Shown here piece after piece: positions 32,546 through 45,976 of a stretch of DNA of 64,000 nt. The stretch lies in assembly GCA_035235625.1 (NCBI GenBank), contig CP141147.1, forward strand, positions 23,790,756-23,854,755, in the 5' to 3' direction. This DNA comes from Saururus chinensis (lineage: Eukaryota > Streptophyta > Magnoliopsida > Piperales > Saururaceae). Below the pieces are notes generated by a model. That model was given only the letters and a program-made list of their open reading frames with translations, was not told where the DNA came from and ran no database searches. Position numbers and translations under genes: made by a program. The stretch's first letter is position 1; each line of letters starts with the position of its first letter.

Positions 32546-34340
32546 TTGGTCACCCCCTTAAGTCCGACTACCAATTTTCCTAAAGGAGGAATTCTTGATA
32601 TAAACAAAGCTAATTATGAAAGAATTTCACCAATGCTTTCAACAATTAGGGAAAAAAAGAAGCGGCAACCTTCTATGTCATGCAATCATATAAAGAAAAT
32701 TAGGGTGGACGACCCTAACTACCTCGTAACTTCCTGCCTTCAACAATTGAGACATACGTGAAGAACATTGTGTGTGTTGAGTAACCAATTGAATTTGCTA
32801 ATGACTCCAAGTTTGAGACATACGTGAAAACTTCTCCCAACCTGCCTTCAACATTGAGGAGAGATATTTACAAGCTACACGAGGAGTATAAGGTAGGGCT
32901 TATGAAAACCCTACAAACAATTTTGAGAGATTGCTCTAACTTCCGATATTTAAACTAGTATAAGATATCGGTTATGCATGTATTACTAATAGATGAATCA
33001 TAAATGTTAAATAAGAAAATAATATATTTTAACATTCTAGAATATCTTCAAACCTCTTCAATTATTAAAAAATCATTGATGTATGTTTTAAATGAATACT
33101 CAATTAAAGATAAATTTATGTCTATTACTTTAGATAATGCCTCTAACAATAATTTAGCAGTAAAACTTTTAGAATCTCATTGTGATCATATTGGTCTAAT
33201 AGAATAAAAAATATTTCATATTAGAGGTGCATGTCACATGATTAATTAATTTATTCAATATGGTTTAAATGTAGTTAAACCTCATATTCAATAAATTAAT
33301 TTTTTTTATATAACACTTCTTCACCCACTAGATTCCAAGAATTTAAAAACTTGTGTGGATTGCATGTAAGAAATATAAAAAAAATTAATAAGATGTTTGT
33401 TATAGGTGTAATAGAACACATTTAATGTAAGAATCTTGTGAAAGATTAAAAAGTTTATTATATGTTGGGCTACAAAAAAGTTACCTCATCTAGGATGTAA
33501 CGAAGGCAAATTTGCTATATTTATTTGTTTGATGTATTTTTATCTATTTTTTATAATATTACTAGAGATTTGGCTAGAGTTTACTATCCTACTTCTTATT
33601 CAATTCTAAACTACTTGTACGGCATAACTGATGCATTTGACAATATAGAGAGATTGAACCATTTGTATATATGTAATGAAAACAGAAATAAATTTTAATA
33701 AATGTTAGTCTCCTATCCTTTAATTTATTATTTAGGGACAATAATGGATCATAGGGTTAGATTAGAAGGTGTATAAATTTTAATTAATGGTATATGTAAT
33801 AACATGAGTCCCTATGCCGATAAAAATGAGACACTATGTAAAATTGCATAAACATTACTTTGTATTCTTTATATAATATATAAAAAATAACTCATAGGCC
33901 AAGACGAAATCAATCAATTTTTTCTTCTTCTATTTATATGCATCTTCTACGTAATACTAAATTTTTGATGTTACTTCATAAAAATAAATAAAAATATAGT
34001 GATAATAGTAAGGAATTAACTACCTATTTATATACTGATTTGAAATTCATTATGTCCTCCAAACAACTTAGTAAAATTGATATTTTAACTTGGTGGCAGA
34101 CATATGAAAGTAATTATCCTTTATTATCTGCCTTAGCTCGTGATTTATTAAGCCCCCCGATGTTCACAGTAGCATCATAATCTACTTTTAGTGCATGAGG
34201 TAAGGGTGTTAAACGAAAGGGGAAGTCGACTAAACACCCGATGCAGCAAAAGCATTTATTTGCTTAAATGATTGGTTGGATGTAGAAGAAATGACACAAG
34301 CTTCTAATTTTGAAGAGGAAATAAGAGAATATATAAAACA
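32546..34340 (+). pseudogene. hAT transposase relic
   Basis: Three collinear pieces of a plant hAT (Ac-like) transposase. A basic stretch after 32640 (KKKRQPSMSCNHIKKIRVDD) sits where a BED zinc finger usually lies. The core follows at about 33008-33290, with SITLDNASNNNLAVKLL (the DNAS-type aspartate region) and then FHIRGACHMIN in place of the usual CACH-hydrophobic block. The C-terminal dimerisation domain is readable at about 34077-34300 (IDILTWWQTYESNYPLLSAL, ARDLLSPPMFTVAS, then WLDVEEM). Stops, including one in the TVAS-stop-STFSA segment, and frameshifts make it inactive. Confidence 0.85.
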
Positions 34341-34554
34341 TTTGACAATCAATAATTAGTTAATAATGTAATTTTTAATTATTTTTTGTATTTTAAGGTT
34401 TTAAATTGTGATTGCAAATGATAGATGAGTGGGTATCAACCTAATTGAGATGTACTCATTCTATAGTGATGTAATTCTAGCATTCACTTTGTAAGTTAAA
34501 ATTTTATTGTGTAATTTAATAAATATTTTTTATTTTTTTATTTTTTTATAAAAA

Positions 34555-34696
34555 TTACAACAGAGGGGGAGTAAGCATGGCTTTATAAGTGGGTTGTGAG
34601 ATGGGCCGAGCCCACCTCCTTCCCCTTTTGGCCAGGCCCAACCCGGCTTGTCTAAATAATAGGGCCCTAATGGACCTGGCCCATGCCCACCTCCTA
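34555..34696 (+). mobile_element. Probable right end of the hAT element
   Basis: GC-rich block with repeated GGGCC and GGCCCA words ending in CCCATGCCCACCTCCTA, whose complement TAGGAGGTGGGCATGGG looks like a plant hAT terminus. The matching left terminus was not found, so the element is either truncated or starts in 31.8-32.5 kb. Confidence 0.45.
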
Positions 34697-35141
34697 ACAT
34701 GATCAATGTCTTTTCAAAACATGATAATTACTATTAACAATTACTTTCTATGAAATTTGTTAGTATGTGTTGTATGTGTCGATGTATAAAAATATCGTGG
34801 TGCTTGTTACGGTAGGCAGGTTTGGTTCCGCCTAACCTGAGATCCAACACGTTCTAGGTACATATTTTTTAAATATGCACCCATCACATATTAACTTTTT
34901 TCTTATATGAAAACAATTATTTATGTACTACTATAGTCAACATAATCAACTTGTTTCATCACATAGGCATAAATGGCAAAAATATATGCATGATGATTGG
35001 AAACAAACATCACAAGTTTCAGTGGTGTTTCCTATCCTATCCTAAACCCTAATAAAAAAAGTCAAAGTCACTCATTGCCAAATGGATCATGATAATTATC
35101 TTAAACTAATTTGACTAAACATTCACAATTACAACACTTTG
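34697..35141. other. Flank of the giant LTR, no feature recognised
   Basis: Ends in the CTTTG target duplication (35137-35141) of the next element. No gene recognised. Confidence 0.4.
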
Positions 35142-35941
35142 TGTCACGCCTCGGCGATGCCTGACCTGAGCTGAACCCGGTCCAGGGGCCGGTCAAGCGC
35201 ACGGGGGCGACGAAGGAAGATTAAAAAATGATCTAGTGGAAGACTTAACCCTAACCATGGGCGATTAACAGAATTACGGAGTATGCACAATCCTTTGAGC
35301 AAGAGTAAATAAGAAGGAAAGAAAAGAGTTGCTTATCATAAAGTAAACAACTAATCTCAAACCCACATGCTTAGTTAACTATAGCCCACACCGGCTCAAA
35401 ATAAGTCTTAAGCAAACATAACTATAAAATGTGTCATAAATCCAAACAATAAAGAACCCTACACAAAGGTTCTAAACATAAGACATAACACCAAAGGAAA
35501 TGAAGTCACACAACGATCTCCACGATCACATCCAAGTCGTCTCCGACCTTTCCTCAAAGAGGAGATCTTGTCCGTCTGCGTGTCGCACCACGCAGCCTCA
35601 AAACAAAACACAAGAAAGAGGGGTGAGTTTAACAAACTCAGCAATGGTTTTTAATATCACTATCAACATCGAAAAATACGATAGCATAGCAATATAATCA
35701 TTCAGATCAAAGATTTACATAGTGCATCATTTCCTGATCACACATACACATCACCTAACACTGCATTATAGTACATACTCCACATAATGTCATTCACACC
35801 ATAACAACCTGCATGAAATGTATCCCTAACATACATATTCCCTCATGCATTAACATTCTCATTCATCATGCATGTATAAGTGTCACACACGCACACTAAT
35901 CCAACATGCAAGTCCGTATCCATAGAGAATAAACCTGCTCT

Positions 35942-36165
35942 TCATGGCCGGAGCCCTCGAACAAACACTTATCAAATAGATATGCTCCTCAAGACCAATG
36001 CCCTCGAACAATCTCCTGCTCCTTAAGGCCAACGCCTTCAAGCAACTCCTGCTCCTCAAGGCCAACGCCTTCGAGCAATCTCCTGCTCCTCAAGGCCAAC
36101 GCCTTCGAGCAATCTCCTGCTCCTCAAGGCCAACGCCTTCGAGCAACTCCTGCCCATCAAGTCTA
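35942..36165. repeat. Minisatellite in LTR copy 1, about 34-bp unit
   Basis: Five or more units CCAACGCCTTCGAGCAA(T)CTCCTGCTCCTCAAGG with few differences, best preserved at 35995-36160. The corresponding part of the second LTR copy (about 49320-49380) lacks the array. Confidence 0.93.
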
Positions 36166-38440
36166 AACTCCCGGGCAACCCTCAAATTCTACATAAGAAT
36201 TTAAGAAGATCGGGGTAGTCAATCCCTAATTGCTGCTCACCCCAGACAATCCTGGCCAAGGATGTCACATTCTCACAAAGAGAACCTAGAGTGGGGGTGT
36301 TCATTCTGGAACATCTCCTGCGGAGGGGAGAGCCTGAGTTCCCACATAGGAAACCCACGAACAAATGGTAGCTGGTGCAAGGAGCATACCATACTGGATT
36401 CTCAGGGTCTAGGTTCGACTGTCTCAATAAATAAATCTCAATCGCATTAACAATTCAGAACAACCAAACTTGACTCGACTCAGCCCGGGGAGCGCACATG
36501 TTCCACAAAGGAACTCAAATCAAAAATATGTCCTTTCGGACCAATCAAATTTTGATTAAGTTAACGACCGATTAAACCGGCACACAATTTCACCACATTT
36601 CATCCAATCAATCAAATTCGATTAATCTCGATAAAACCTCATTCACGAAGTCCGATCCATGATGCATGATGTTATGATGTTAAACCGAACATAACCCATG
36701 AATTCCCTTTAACTAAACTCAACCCGACTCGGAGTGTGCACGTAAAAGTACCTCTATGTCGACTCTAGTCCTCACGTCCCATACCATGAGTATTCATGAC
36801 GCCATAGAAGCAAATTTAATTAAGCACTAGCGCAACAAACCTTAGAGCTATCCATCAACATAATGCGTCCCATACCATAAGTGTCTAATGGTTTCTCCTC
36901 GGCTGTTCTACACAACCGGTCAATTTAAAATACATTTTCATGATGCATGCAGCATGGTACATACATGGGCAAGACATACGTGAATCTTAATCCATGATAA
37001 GTGCTCTCATCAGCCCCTAATGCATCATTTATAATCATAATATCAAGCTTCAACATCATCATTAAACCCCACATGTGTGTGTACCTAGTAGAAGTATTTC
37101 ACACAATGCATATCAATATGCTTGAAATTAAACTCACTACCACACTACACATGTAAATTTCCTTCTAAACATGAATTGCAGCGGAAATCATAGAAGAAGA
37201 ATCGTTGAAATCATATCTCAATTCAAAACTCAACCACAAAGGCTAAACACATATAAGATCATTCATTTCATCCTTGAGTCATGGCATTCACCAACATCCA
37301 CAAACCAATTAACCACACTCAACCATGACAAATCAGTCCAATAATAGGTTGTAGTCCTATTGAAAATATGCTTAACCATAGGAAATCAACCATTCACAAT
37401 TTCAAGATAACAATTCCAACATCATGCCATAAAACATAAGTCATTCCACAATTTTCTAATCATATATCCCAACTTCATAACCTTAATAGCATGCATTTCC
37501 AGTAGCATAGTATAACTCAAAACACTCCACATTTATATGAAATTAGCAAGCTAAAGTGGAATCATCGAAATAAACATCATGCATTAAAATACAATCTTGC
37601 TGTGTAGCCGATCGAATGCCCTTCAGGCCGTTTGATCGGTTAAACGCAAAATTTTAAAATTCACAGTTTGGCCGTTTGAACGCCCAAAAGGCCGTTCGAT
37701 CGGCTGAACTGGAAAATTACTGATCCGACAGTGTTGCCGTTCGAACGCCCAAAAGGGCCGTTCGAACGCCAACAAGGTAGAACAGTCCATCTTCTTCCTT
37801 TCGCAAATCCAAACTGAAACACCATTGATAACACTTCAAATCCACATCTAACACCCAAATCATCATCAAAAGTCCTTCTTGACTTCCAGAATATCAAACC
37901 ATATCATAATAATGCAAAACCCTAAGAAATCGGGATTAAATAATTCTATTTTCTAATCTTACCATTAACACACCAAATCAAGCAACCCATTTCAAAATAA
38001 GCCAAAAATGAAGAGTTTTACTATGGATAAACAGAGATTTTGAAGACTCATTACCTCAGCACTTGACTAAGGTCAGATTGAAGAGTAACCCTTCTTGAAA
38101 TCCTTGAAAACACAATGAGTTTGAATTAAACTCTAATAGAAATCAATTTACCAAAGAAATCCCTAATTAAATCTTAGATCTAGGGCTTGTTGGTAGTAAA
38201 AATCGAATTTTGAATATTAGGGTTTATAGTAAAACACCAATCAGTAGCTTTTGATGTCCAAAAATGAATTAAATCAAAGGGAAAATGGTAGATTTGGAAG
38301 AAATTTAGAAAAAAGCCATGGATTAGTACTTAATTAGAGTAAGCTTACCTTAATCGGCTTCTAATTCTGGCCTAAATGGGGATTAGGCCAGCCCTCCTTC
38401 CTTAGCCTATTCCCAAAAATGGAAATTGCTCTGGTTTGCC

Positions 38441-38448
38441 CTTTTATA
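38441..38448 (-). promoter_or_regulatory. TATA box of giant LTR copy 1
   Basis: TATAAAAG on the minus strand, followed by GGCAAACCAGAGC. The same box is conserved in copy 2 at 50953-50960. Confidence 0.7.
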
Positions 38449-39239
38449 GCAAGAGTTAGAGTATGCATAGGTAAGTTTTAGGGTGTAAATAAGAAAAGTA
38501 GGCTAAAAATGAGTATTTTATAAATTTAAGCATTAATTAAGCCTAATAAAATTCTGAAATTTTTTTGTATAACCTTAGGTAGATGTTTAAGTTCATTTGA
38601 CATAAAAATAAAATTTTTGACAGTGGGGCCCACAGGGTCCCGCCGAAACCCTAATTTTTGAGAAATTAGTGAAATTTTTCAAAAAATCCCAAAAATTCAC
38701 ATTTGTTTTAAAATTACTAATCTTAAATTAATTTTGGTTAAAACCATCATAAACACTATTTATTCACGAAATCACCGAATAAATCAGAAAATACGTTAAT
38801 CTCACAATAGCCCATAATTAAAGAAAATCAAAACCGGTTTAAAGATAAGGGATCTTACACTTTGGACCCTTAAAATCACTATTAGAATGCTAGTACATCC
38901 CACATAGTAATAGACGTATTTGGCGCCTTTTATCTTTCAAGTGAGGTACTTTAAAATTGACAGCAAGAGCATCCTTATCAGCTTAAGCTTGCAACGAAAA
39001 TTGGATTCTAACAGCAATGGCTGCGGATGGCTAACAAAAATGAACTGATGAGAAGTTCATTGTTTTACAACATACGAGTTCTTAATATTAAAGTTGTTCA
39101 ACATGTTAATTTGCTTAAGTCATGTTTTCTCTCATATATTCTCTCACATTATGCCGACTAATATTATTACAGATAAATTGGGGACAAGATGGAAAGCATA
39201 CACCACCATCTTATTAATTGCTATCACTTTCATTTTGTT

Positions 39240-42200
39240 AATTGTTATCAAATGCATAGATATTAAATATCCAACAGCCATTGGGTAAAAATGATACAAA
39301 ACGAAGATTCACTTCATGTTTATTATGCCAAGCAATAGCAAGGAAAATATGCATTTCTATAAGCATAAAAAATACAATCCCAAAAAATAAATGAACCCGG
39401 AGGATAAGGGCTTCCCAAGAAAATTCACCGTTCTGATCCTGCAAGCCTTCCTTGTGTGGCATAAGACTATCGATCAAGGCATCACTGCATACCCTAAGTG
39501 CTTCACAGCTACACTCTAATGTAGGATGCTCCCAGCAGTAAGATCTCTAACTCTATCAGAAGGCGGTGGCACCCATCTTTCTATAGCTGACCAAGGGCGA
39601 AAGCTATCATTTATTTAACTTTAGTCCAGGACCCCTGGACTAGTTCAATAACTCCAACTTCAACTACAACAGAACGATTTAGAATACTCACTTTCCCAGG
39701 TGTCTACCTCAAAGGCACCTCATGGATAATGGGTATGCAAGATATTCCTCTTTTCTTCTTTCTATGACAAGAAATGAATGGTTCATTCTTGCAAATTTTG
39801 ATGTCACAAGACAAAGCCCCCCAATTGTATTTTTTTAATGCACCTACATTGCCCCAAGGCATGATTGGACTGACATCAGGAGAAATTCCGGCATTGATCA
39901 AGATGTTGACTTGGAGAGCAGTGATCTTCCCATCAGAGTTAAATCCTATAGTGTAATTTATTTTCATTGGGTGCCTCCTTCCGGCTAGGATCATATCAGT
40001 CTTACAATCTAGGTACGCACAAACAGGGCGGCATAGCTTATATATTGCAAGAGCACATGTTGTTGCAACCTACAAATTTAAACTTGACTTGGTCAATACC
40101 ACTTAGCTGGTAATATGCCTGCAAGCACAAGTCAAATAGATACTGACAAGATCATCCATTTTGTGATCAAACGCTATGGTGTTCATATGATTAAAATTAT
40201 TAATCTTAAACAAACTTCAAAAGTGAGTATTTGGCATAAAAAAAAAGTAATTCTAAAAGAGAGGCACTCACTGGCGGGGCCTTCCCACTTTTTCCACCAA
40301 ATCCACCACCAACCCTTCTAGTAATACATGAACGTCGTTATCAGGAATGCCAAGGCATTTGACATTAGTAATCTGAAGAGTCTCCAGACTCTGAATTGAA
40401 CTATAAACCTCCATACAATTATCTTCATCTGGTATTGCAAGAGCTGTTTCTGTCACCATGTAGAAATAATATTGAGATCCAAGTTTTATCTGAATTTCGG
40501 ACTGAGTCAAATCACAATCTATATTTGAAATTATTAAAAAATGTAATTTCAGTCTAGGACTCCATCATGTCTTAAGATCCAAATCACTGTAGCAAATAAT
40601 AAAGGATTTCATAGGAGAAGTACCTCTGCCGATTGAATTTTGTGCTCTGCTTCAGTCATTCCTTTGGAGAAATCACCAATAGGTTTTGGGCAGATGAAAG
40701 GTGGGACTTCAAAGCAATTGGCCCTATCAACAGCTTCCTATACTGTTAATATAGGTGGTTCAACACCTTCAGTAGCATAGTCAACTATTGCTTGATTTGC
40801 AGCCATGTTAGCATATTTCTATGTTTCAGCAATCTATCCGCATATGCCAATGGAAAGAACTCTGAGAAACTACTGACATTTTAAAAAAAATAAGCATGAA
40901 AAAAAAATGCCCAGGGAAATTTTTAAATTTTACTACGAACCCAATTGGCTGGCCTTCATACTGAGTGCAATCATCAGCAAATAGAGGTTCACTACCAAAT
41001 TTGGTATTGAACCTACATTTTCTCCTGTTTTGGGGATATCATTACAGAAAAAACAGTGACTATATTCTTCAACACAGAACATGACTTGAAAGGAATTTTT
41101 TTACACGAACAACAAGCTTTGTGCTACATATGAAAGCTACATAAAGGCAATCCTTTGGAGAAGGAATTTCATCCACATATATAGCTACATAAAGGCAATC
41201 CTTTGTAGGTATGCCCCAACAGGAAGGTACTCTTCGGTTGATTTGAACATCTTGCCTTGAAGACAATAGTGATTCAGGTCTTACCAAATCATTACTTTTA
41301 GCTTCTTCATCAGGAGATCCTTCAATGTACCCATTGAGGCCATTGGTAAGGGAATTTCTCTTAGACACAGCATTTGGTATCTTAACTCCCATATCCTGTA
41401 GCATTGTCCAGAAAAAATAAAAAAGGAAACCAATAGCCAAACTTGTTCTGTAACTAGAGTTCGGAATACCCACTTCAGGGATAACAGTTTCTTTTACTAA
41501 CCTCATTCCCTCAAGTAGAACATCAAGAGTGATAGGCATTCCAGTAAAAACTTTCTCTATGTCTCTTGCTCTAATGACATGCCTGGTTCCATAAGCACCA
41601 AATGCCAACCGTAAGCAATCCAATATAGCGTTCCCACGAATTATAGTAGGAGAGAACTAGCTAGAAATGCAGCATTGATATAAGAAACTTCATTTCCAAG
41701 GGGACAATGGGCTGCTCGGTAGGTCTTAAACTTTAAGAAGTCATGTCCCTTCGAAACCCCAGTTTGGAGTGTAGACACTCAGAAACAATGTTTGGGAATC
41801 ACAAGGGGGACTCTTCTAGATTAAGTGTCACTCTTTCTGAGCCTGTAAAAATTTGACGGAGGAACCAACTACAAGGACAGTAGCAATATCGGAGGGGAAT
41901 GTCCTTTTGAGCCAATAATCAAATTACCCCCTACTCTTGCCGTATTTCGGACAAATTAGGATGCAACTTTACTCATATGAGCGGCAATTTTTGAGAAAAT
42001 TGGGCCTTTGCCTTCCAAAACTCAAACAGATTTGAAATCAGTGACCCCAGCTCCAACATCATTCCAAAGAATATCGTTTCTAATAACAAAAAGTCAGGAA
42101 TTCATCGCATATCACAATATATTTATCATGCAAATCCAGATCCTTGTATATACTAGATGAAGTGTTGCCAACAATCAACTTCACTTAATTCCTTTTTCTA

Positions 42201-42795
42201 CTGCGGATTTCAGCAAGCTGTGAAGCTCTTCAACACTCAGGGGACTGCACATGAGAAAGTGGGATCCCTCATAAAATCTTCTAACCTAATTTCTTTTTTC
42301 AGAAAGTCTGGGAATGTACAGACTGAATTTGGATTATAGAATGATAATTTATTCACATCTGGGTTATCTCCATATCAACATCAGATGCAAAACTCTTGCA
42401 AACAACTGCAATAGATCTGTAACCTGTGCACCAACAAAGATTGCCTGTAATAGCCCTCTCTGCCTCAGGCACTGAGAGTTTGGAAAATCCAGTATAAGGG
42501 TCTGGCCCCTTAGCTTTCTCAGAATTGACAATGGCTGAAAAAAGAGACATGCACATTCCAGGCGTACAGAAACCACTTTGTGAAGCTTAGAATCCTGACA
42601 TCCTTTGGTGAATTGAGTAAAATCCATCTTTGCAGTTGCCAAGGGCTTCAGTTGTTGTGACTGAACAGCTGTGTATACTAATCAAGAGTGTCAAGCAAGA
42701 ACTTACAGAAAAATCTTCAACATAGTCAAGCACAGGGCCAAACTTCAATAGAAGAACAACACAAGCACCACATCCCCTTGTGAGAGAAAGACTAA
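39240..42795 (-). pseudogene. Aldehyde oxidase (plant AO/XDH family) pseudogene
   Basis: Molybdo-flavoenzyme pseudogene on the minus strand, pieces in normal order with introns retained. From right to left: the first iron-sulfur end (GCGACVVLLLKF, about 42750-42785); the second 2Fe-2S motif (SGFCTPGMCMSLFSA, then GNLCWCTGYRSI, 42400-42600), with a TAA and Cys-to-Ser just before GFCTPG; the linker CTFPDFLKKEI (about 42300); and FAD-domain text FPSDIATVLV (about 41885) and RLAFGAYGTRHVIRARDIE (41555-41615). Then come YVDEIPSPKDCLYVAFI, PPILTV and EVPPFICPKPIGDFSKGM, IKLGSQYYFYMVTETALA, the RRVGGGFGGKSGK molybdopterin motif after a frameshift (about 40290-40320), ILINAGISPDVSPIMP, and CSEALR-like text (about 39440). 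The last third of the gene and the first exon are missing. Plant relatives oxidise abscisic or indole aldehydes; this copy cannot. Confidence 0.94.
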
Positions 42796-42799
42796 ATCA

Positions 42800-45700
42800 G
42801 ACCTTTAAATAAAATTATTTGTGATTTCTACTCTCGAAATCTATTCAATAATTTACTAATAAAAGACATTATTGAAAAACTTAAAGACTGAAGAACTTTG
42901 AAAAAAAGAAAAACGCAAAGGGACAGAGCAGATTCATAGTCACTACAGCATGCCTTATTTTAATGAAAGCAAATCAAGCAGCAAAGTTTTTTCTTTTTTT
43001 CTTTTTTATACAAAGCTTCAAAGTTTAAGTATACATACACAATAGATTGCTTTTGAAGAAAAATAAATTTGTTAATAAAATTAAGTGGAGTTCAAAACCA
43101 AAACAATATATGCAACATAGCATGCCACTATTCTTTCGTTTTTTTCAAGGAAAGCAGAACATCAACTACATCCTATTAACCAAAAATTTTCCAACAGGGT
43201 GGAGTACATATTAATTCGTTTGAAGTTAAGAAACAAACAATCAAGTTAAGATATTTTGTTGAAATAACAAAACCATAAATGAAAAAAATGGTAGTAATAA
43301 TACGTGAGAGCTGAAGTCAAATACACAAATACAGAGACCTAAAAACCAATCCAAATTCAGTAACTACATAAGCATATAAAACAATGAGCATATTAATTTG
43401 TAAACATGAATGAATTCATCCACTACATCGAATATAACCAAACTTATATGAGAGACTACATAGGAAGTTGTTGAAGGTTAGAGAGCATTTTTAGTGGCAT
43501 CCCATTCCCAAGGATTTTGATGTTTTCCACCTGGTCATGTAGGAGTTGTGGCTTAGGCGAAGTGCTGCAAGGGTTCCATTAACATGGACCGGAATTTTCT
43601 ACAAGAGTATGTAATTTTCCCAAATCAAGTCCCTCGTCTCCACCAAATTAGACTGTGGCAGGTTTCTCATTTGGAAGATCTAGTTCCGATCCATAGTCCA
43701 TAGTAATGAAGTTTCCCGACTAAATTCTTCCTAGCTCTACCCCTCTCCAAATCAATGTCTCCGAATCTAGCAACTGACTCCCAAATCCTTGTGTACCCTC
43801 ATTGGTTCAAGACAGACAATCATGTTTAAGTCGTGGATATTTATGTGCCTTTTGCTAATAGATATAGAGTTGAATCTTATATCTTTTATATATAAAATGG
43901 AAGTAGTTTCTACAATGGTAGGAAACATTAACCTTAAAAAAGGAAATTGAGGACAACACTTAGTTAAAAACTGCCCTTTTATAGTTCACAGCTAGTTGAT
44001 GGAGAAACCACTAACAACTATACCTGATGATCAATACAAAAATTGAGCCAATTTTTTAGTCTTCAGTAGCAGTGATTTAGGGAACACAGTGACAGTAGCA
44101 ATAATTAAGAAAATATTACAAAGCAAGAAAATGGCCACCACCATGAGATCTAATCGACAGTTGCCATCCGTTAATACATATAATTTGTTTGGCAATGGCA
44201 CAAACAGTGTTTTCTACATGGTATAAGCTTACTACAGCCCTATTTTAGTAGAGGAAACACACATATTTCTCACTTTAGCAAGACTTATATTCAAGAATTT
44301 GGTATTAACAGAAATAAATAAATCTCAAACATTCAAATAGAAGTTACATCCATATGAGAAATCGAAAACATTCAGAAACATATTAACTGCACTAATTTTA
44401 CCAATACTTGAGGATTATCCTCATTTCACCTTGTGAGCATACCAATTATGCCAATCCAACACGACAAACAATGATCAAAATGCCTCCTTGTGTTTAACTT
44501 CGCAAGTGCACTATGACCTTCTAGTGAACCATTTTCACAGCATACAGAGGACAGAGACAAAAATGTAAAGTATGCGAAAAACTAAAAGGAATTAGTTATC
44601 ATAAAAGCCCTATACTTAGAGACAATTACATGTGGGACTGAGATCAAATGTCCTTTCAGTCCATACAATAGAATGTTTACAAGGCAATAATTTCACCAAT
44701 TCAAAAGACAAATCCAAGTATGTAAAACTGGAGAATGTTTTACATTTGGGTCGGGCTTACATCTGAAGGGCAGATGAAGTTGCCTACGTACCCTGCCTAT
44801 ACACCCATCTCAGGGATCAGACCCATAATATACGTAGTTCTACTTAGCGACTAACTTCACCCTCCAATTCTCAACACAAAGAGCACTCTCTCAAAAGATA
44901 GAAGCAAAATACAAGTATGTAGACAAGGATAATTGTTCTTCTCCCCACATTGAGCATGTATGTGATCATGTGATTGGTACCATAGAACCACACCCTCTAA
45001 ATGGCAAACATGACTCCCTTCCCCCCTCCAAAGTTCTTTGAGAAACAAGTGTGGGATTTTTTTAATGCATGATAAGGCTGATGTGATGAATAATGGAGAT
45101 GCTGATAATGTTCCATTCCTTAGCTACATTTGAGGCAAAACCCTATCTCCACAAGAAGCGGGAAGAAAGTCGGGAGGTCGGCTACTTAGTCACCGATCAA
45201 CCCCCCATACCTCTCATGCCCTGTTGCCCAACATCCTCATCCTCATCCCTTATTTGGCCTTTTCTTTCTTTCCTTTTTTTCTTTCTTTTTTTTTTCTTTT
45301 TGATTTTGATGTATGATATTTGATCTTTGATCTTTTTTTTTTCTTTTTTCTTTTTTTTTCTTTTTTTTTTTTTGGTATGGGGTGAGAATCCTGAGGCTCA
45401 CTCACACCAATTTTCCTTCATACCAAGTTAAGGCGCAGACATGCTTCGAAAGCACTCAAAAATGGCCGGCACTGCACTGCCTGCCTTGTATATTTCTCAG
45501 GCAGGGTCACTTTGATTTTCAGTTGCAACCGGCTCAAGAAGCATGGGGACTGTGGCAAGTTGATAAGCAGACTTTTTACCTAGAGTTGAAAGGTTTGGGA
45601 AGAGGGAGATTTGAATTGTGCCTCAACTGTAAACTTAGTTGTCACAGATTTTTCCATCTATAATTGAATAATTGAAATCAAGCATCGCCTTTGTTTAATG

Positions 45701-45976
45701 ATGCCCACTTATATAAAAATTATAGCACTGTAGTAGGGGGAAAAGAGACACATTCATCAAGATAGAGAGTAGGGTTCTTCGGGTACACATACCACAGCGA
45801 TTGGATCATGTGGAATGGCAAGGGAAGAAGAAGCAGACTCTTTATCGGCCGATTGGGCTGAATCTTGGGCCGTGCTCTTGGAAGGGTGGATGACTGTGGC
45901 TGTCGCGAATTTGTTGGAGACACTTCAGGTGCTGCTGATAATGAAAAGTGGCGGCGGGGAGTGCGGCCGGGCAATT
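42800..45976. other. Mostly featureless; weak gypsy tail near 43.5 kb
   Basis: AT-rich with a T-rich stretch at 45260-45375. At 43480-43720 the minus strand reads NGTLAALRLSHNS and ENIKILGNGMPLKM, faintly like the end of a gypsy polyprotein, but too weak to call. The plus frame 45382-45663 and others here match nothing I know. This stretch also holds the 3' flank of the J-protein gene. Confidence 0.3.

Larger units (their letters stand above)
35142..38859 (-). mobile_element. Giant solo LTR, 3718 bp, minus orientation, TSD CTTTG
   Basis: Bounded by TGTCACGCC and GATCTTACA and flanked by CTTTG (35137-35141 and 38860-38864). Read on the minus strand it opens TGTAAGATCCC and closes GGCGTGACA, the form of Tekay/Del-type gypsy LTRs. 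The TATA box (38441-38448 -) is about 410 bp from the U3 start, leaving over 3 kb of R-U5. It is homologous over most of its length to the copy at 47993-51383. No gag or pol lies next to it, so it is a solo LTR. Open frames inside (for example 35998-36204) fall on tandem repeats. Confidence 0.88.

Noticed and set aside
43480-43720. Gypsy chromodomain-like peptide on the minus strand
   Set aside because: Only faint text similarity across three phases; not enough to list as a pseudogene of its own.
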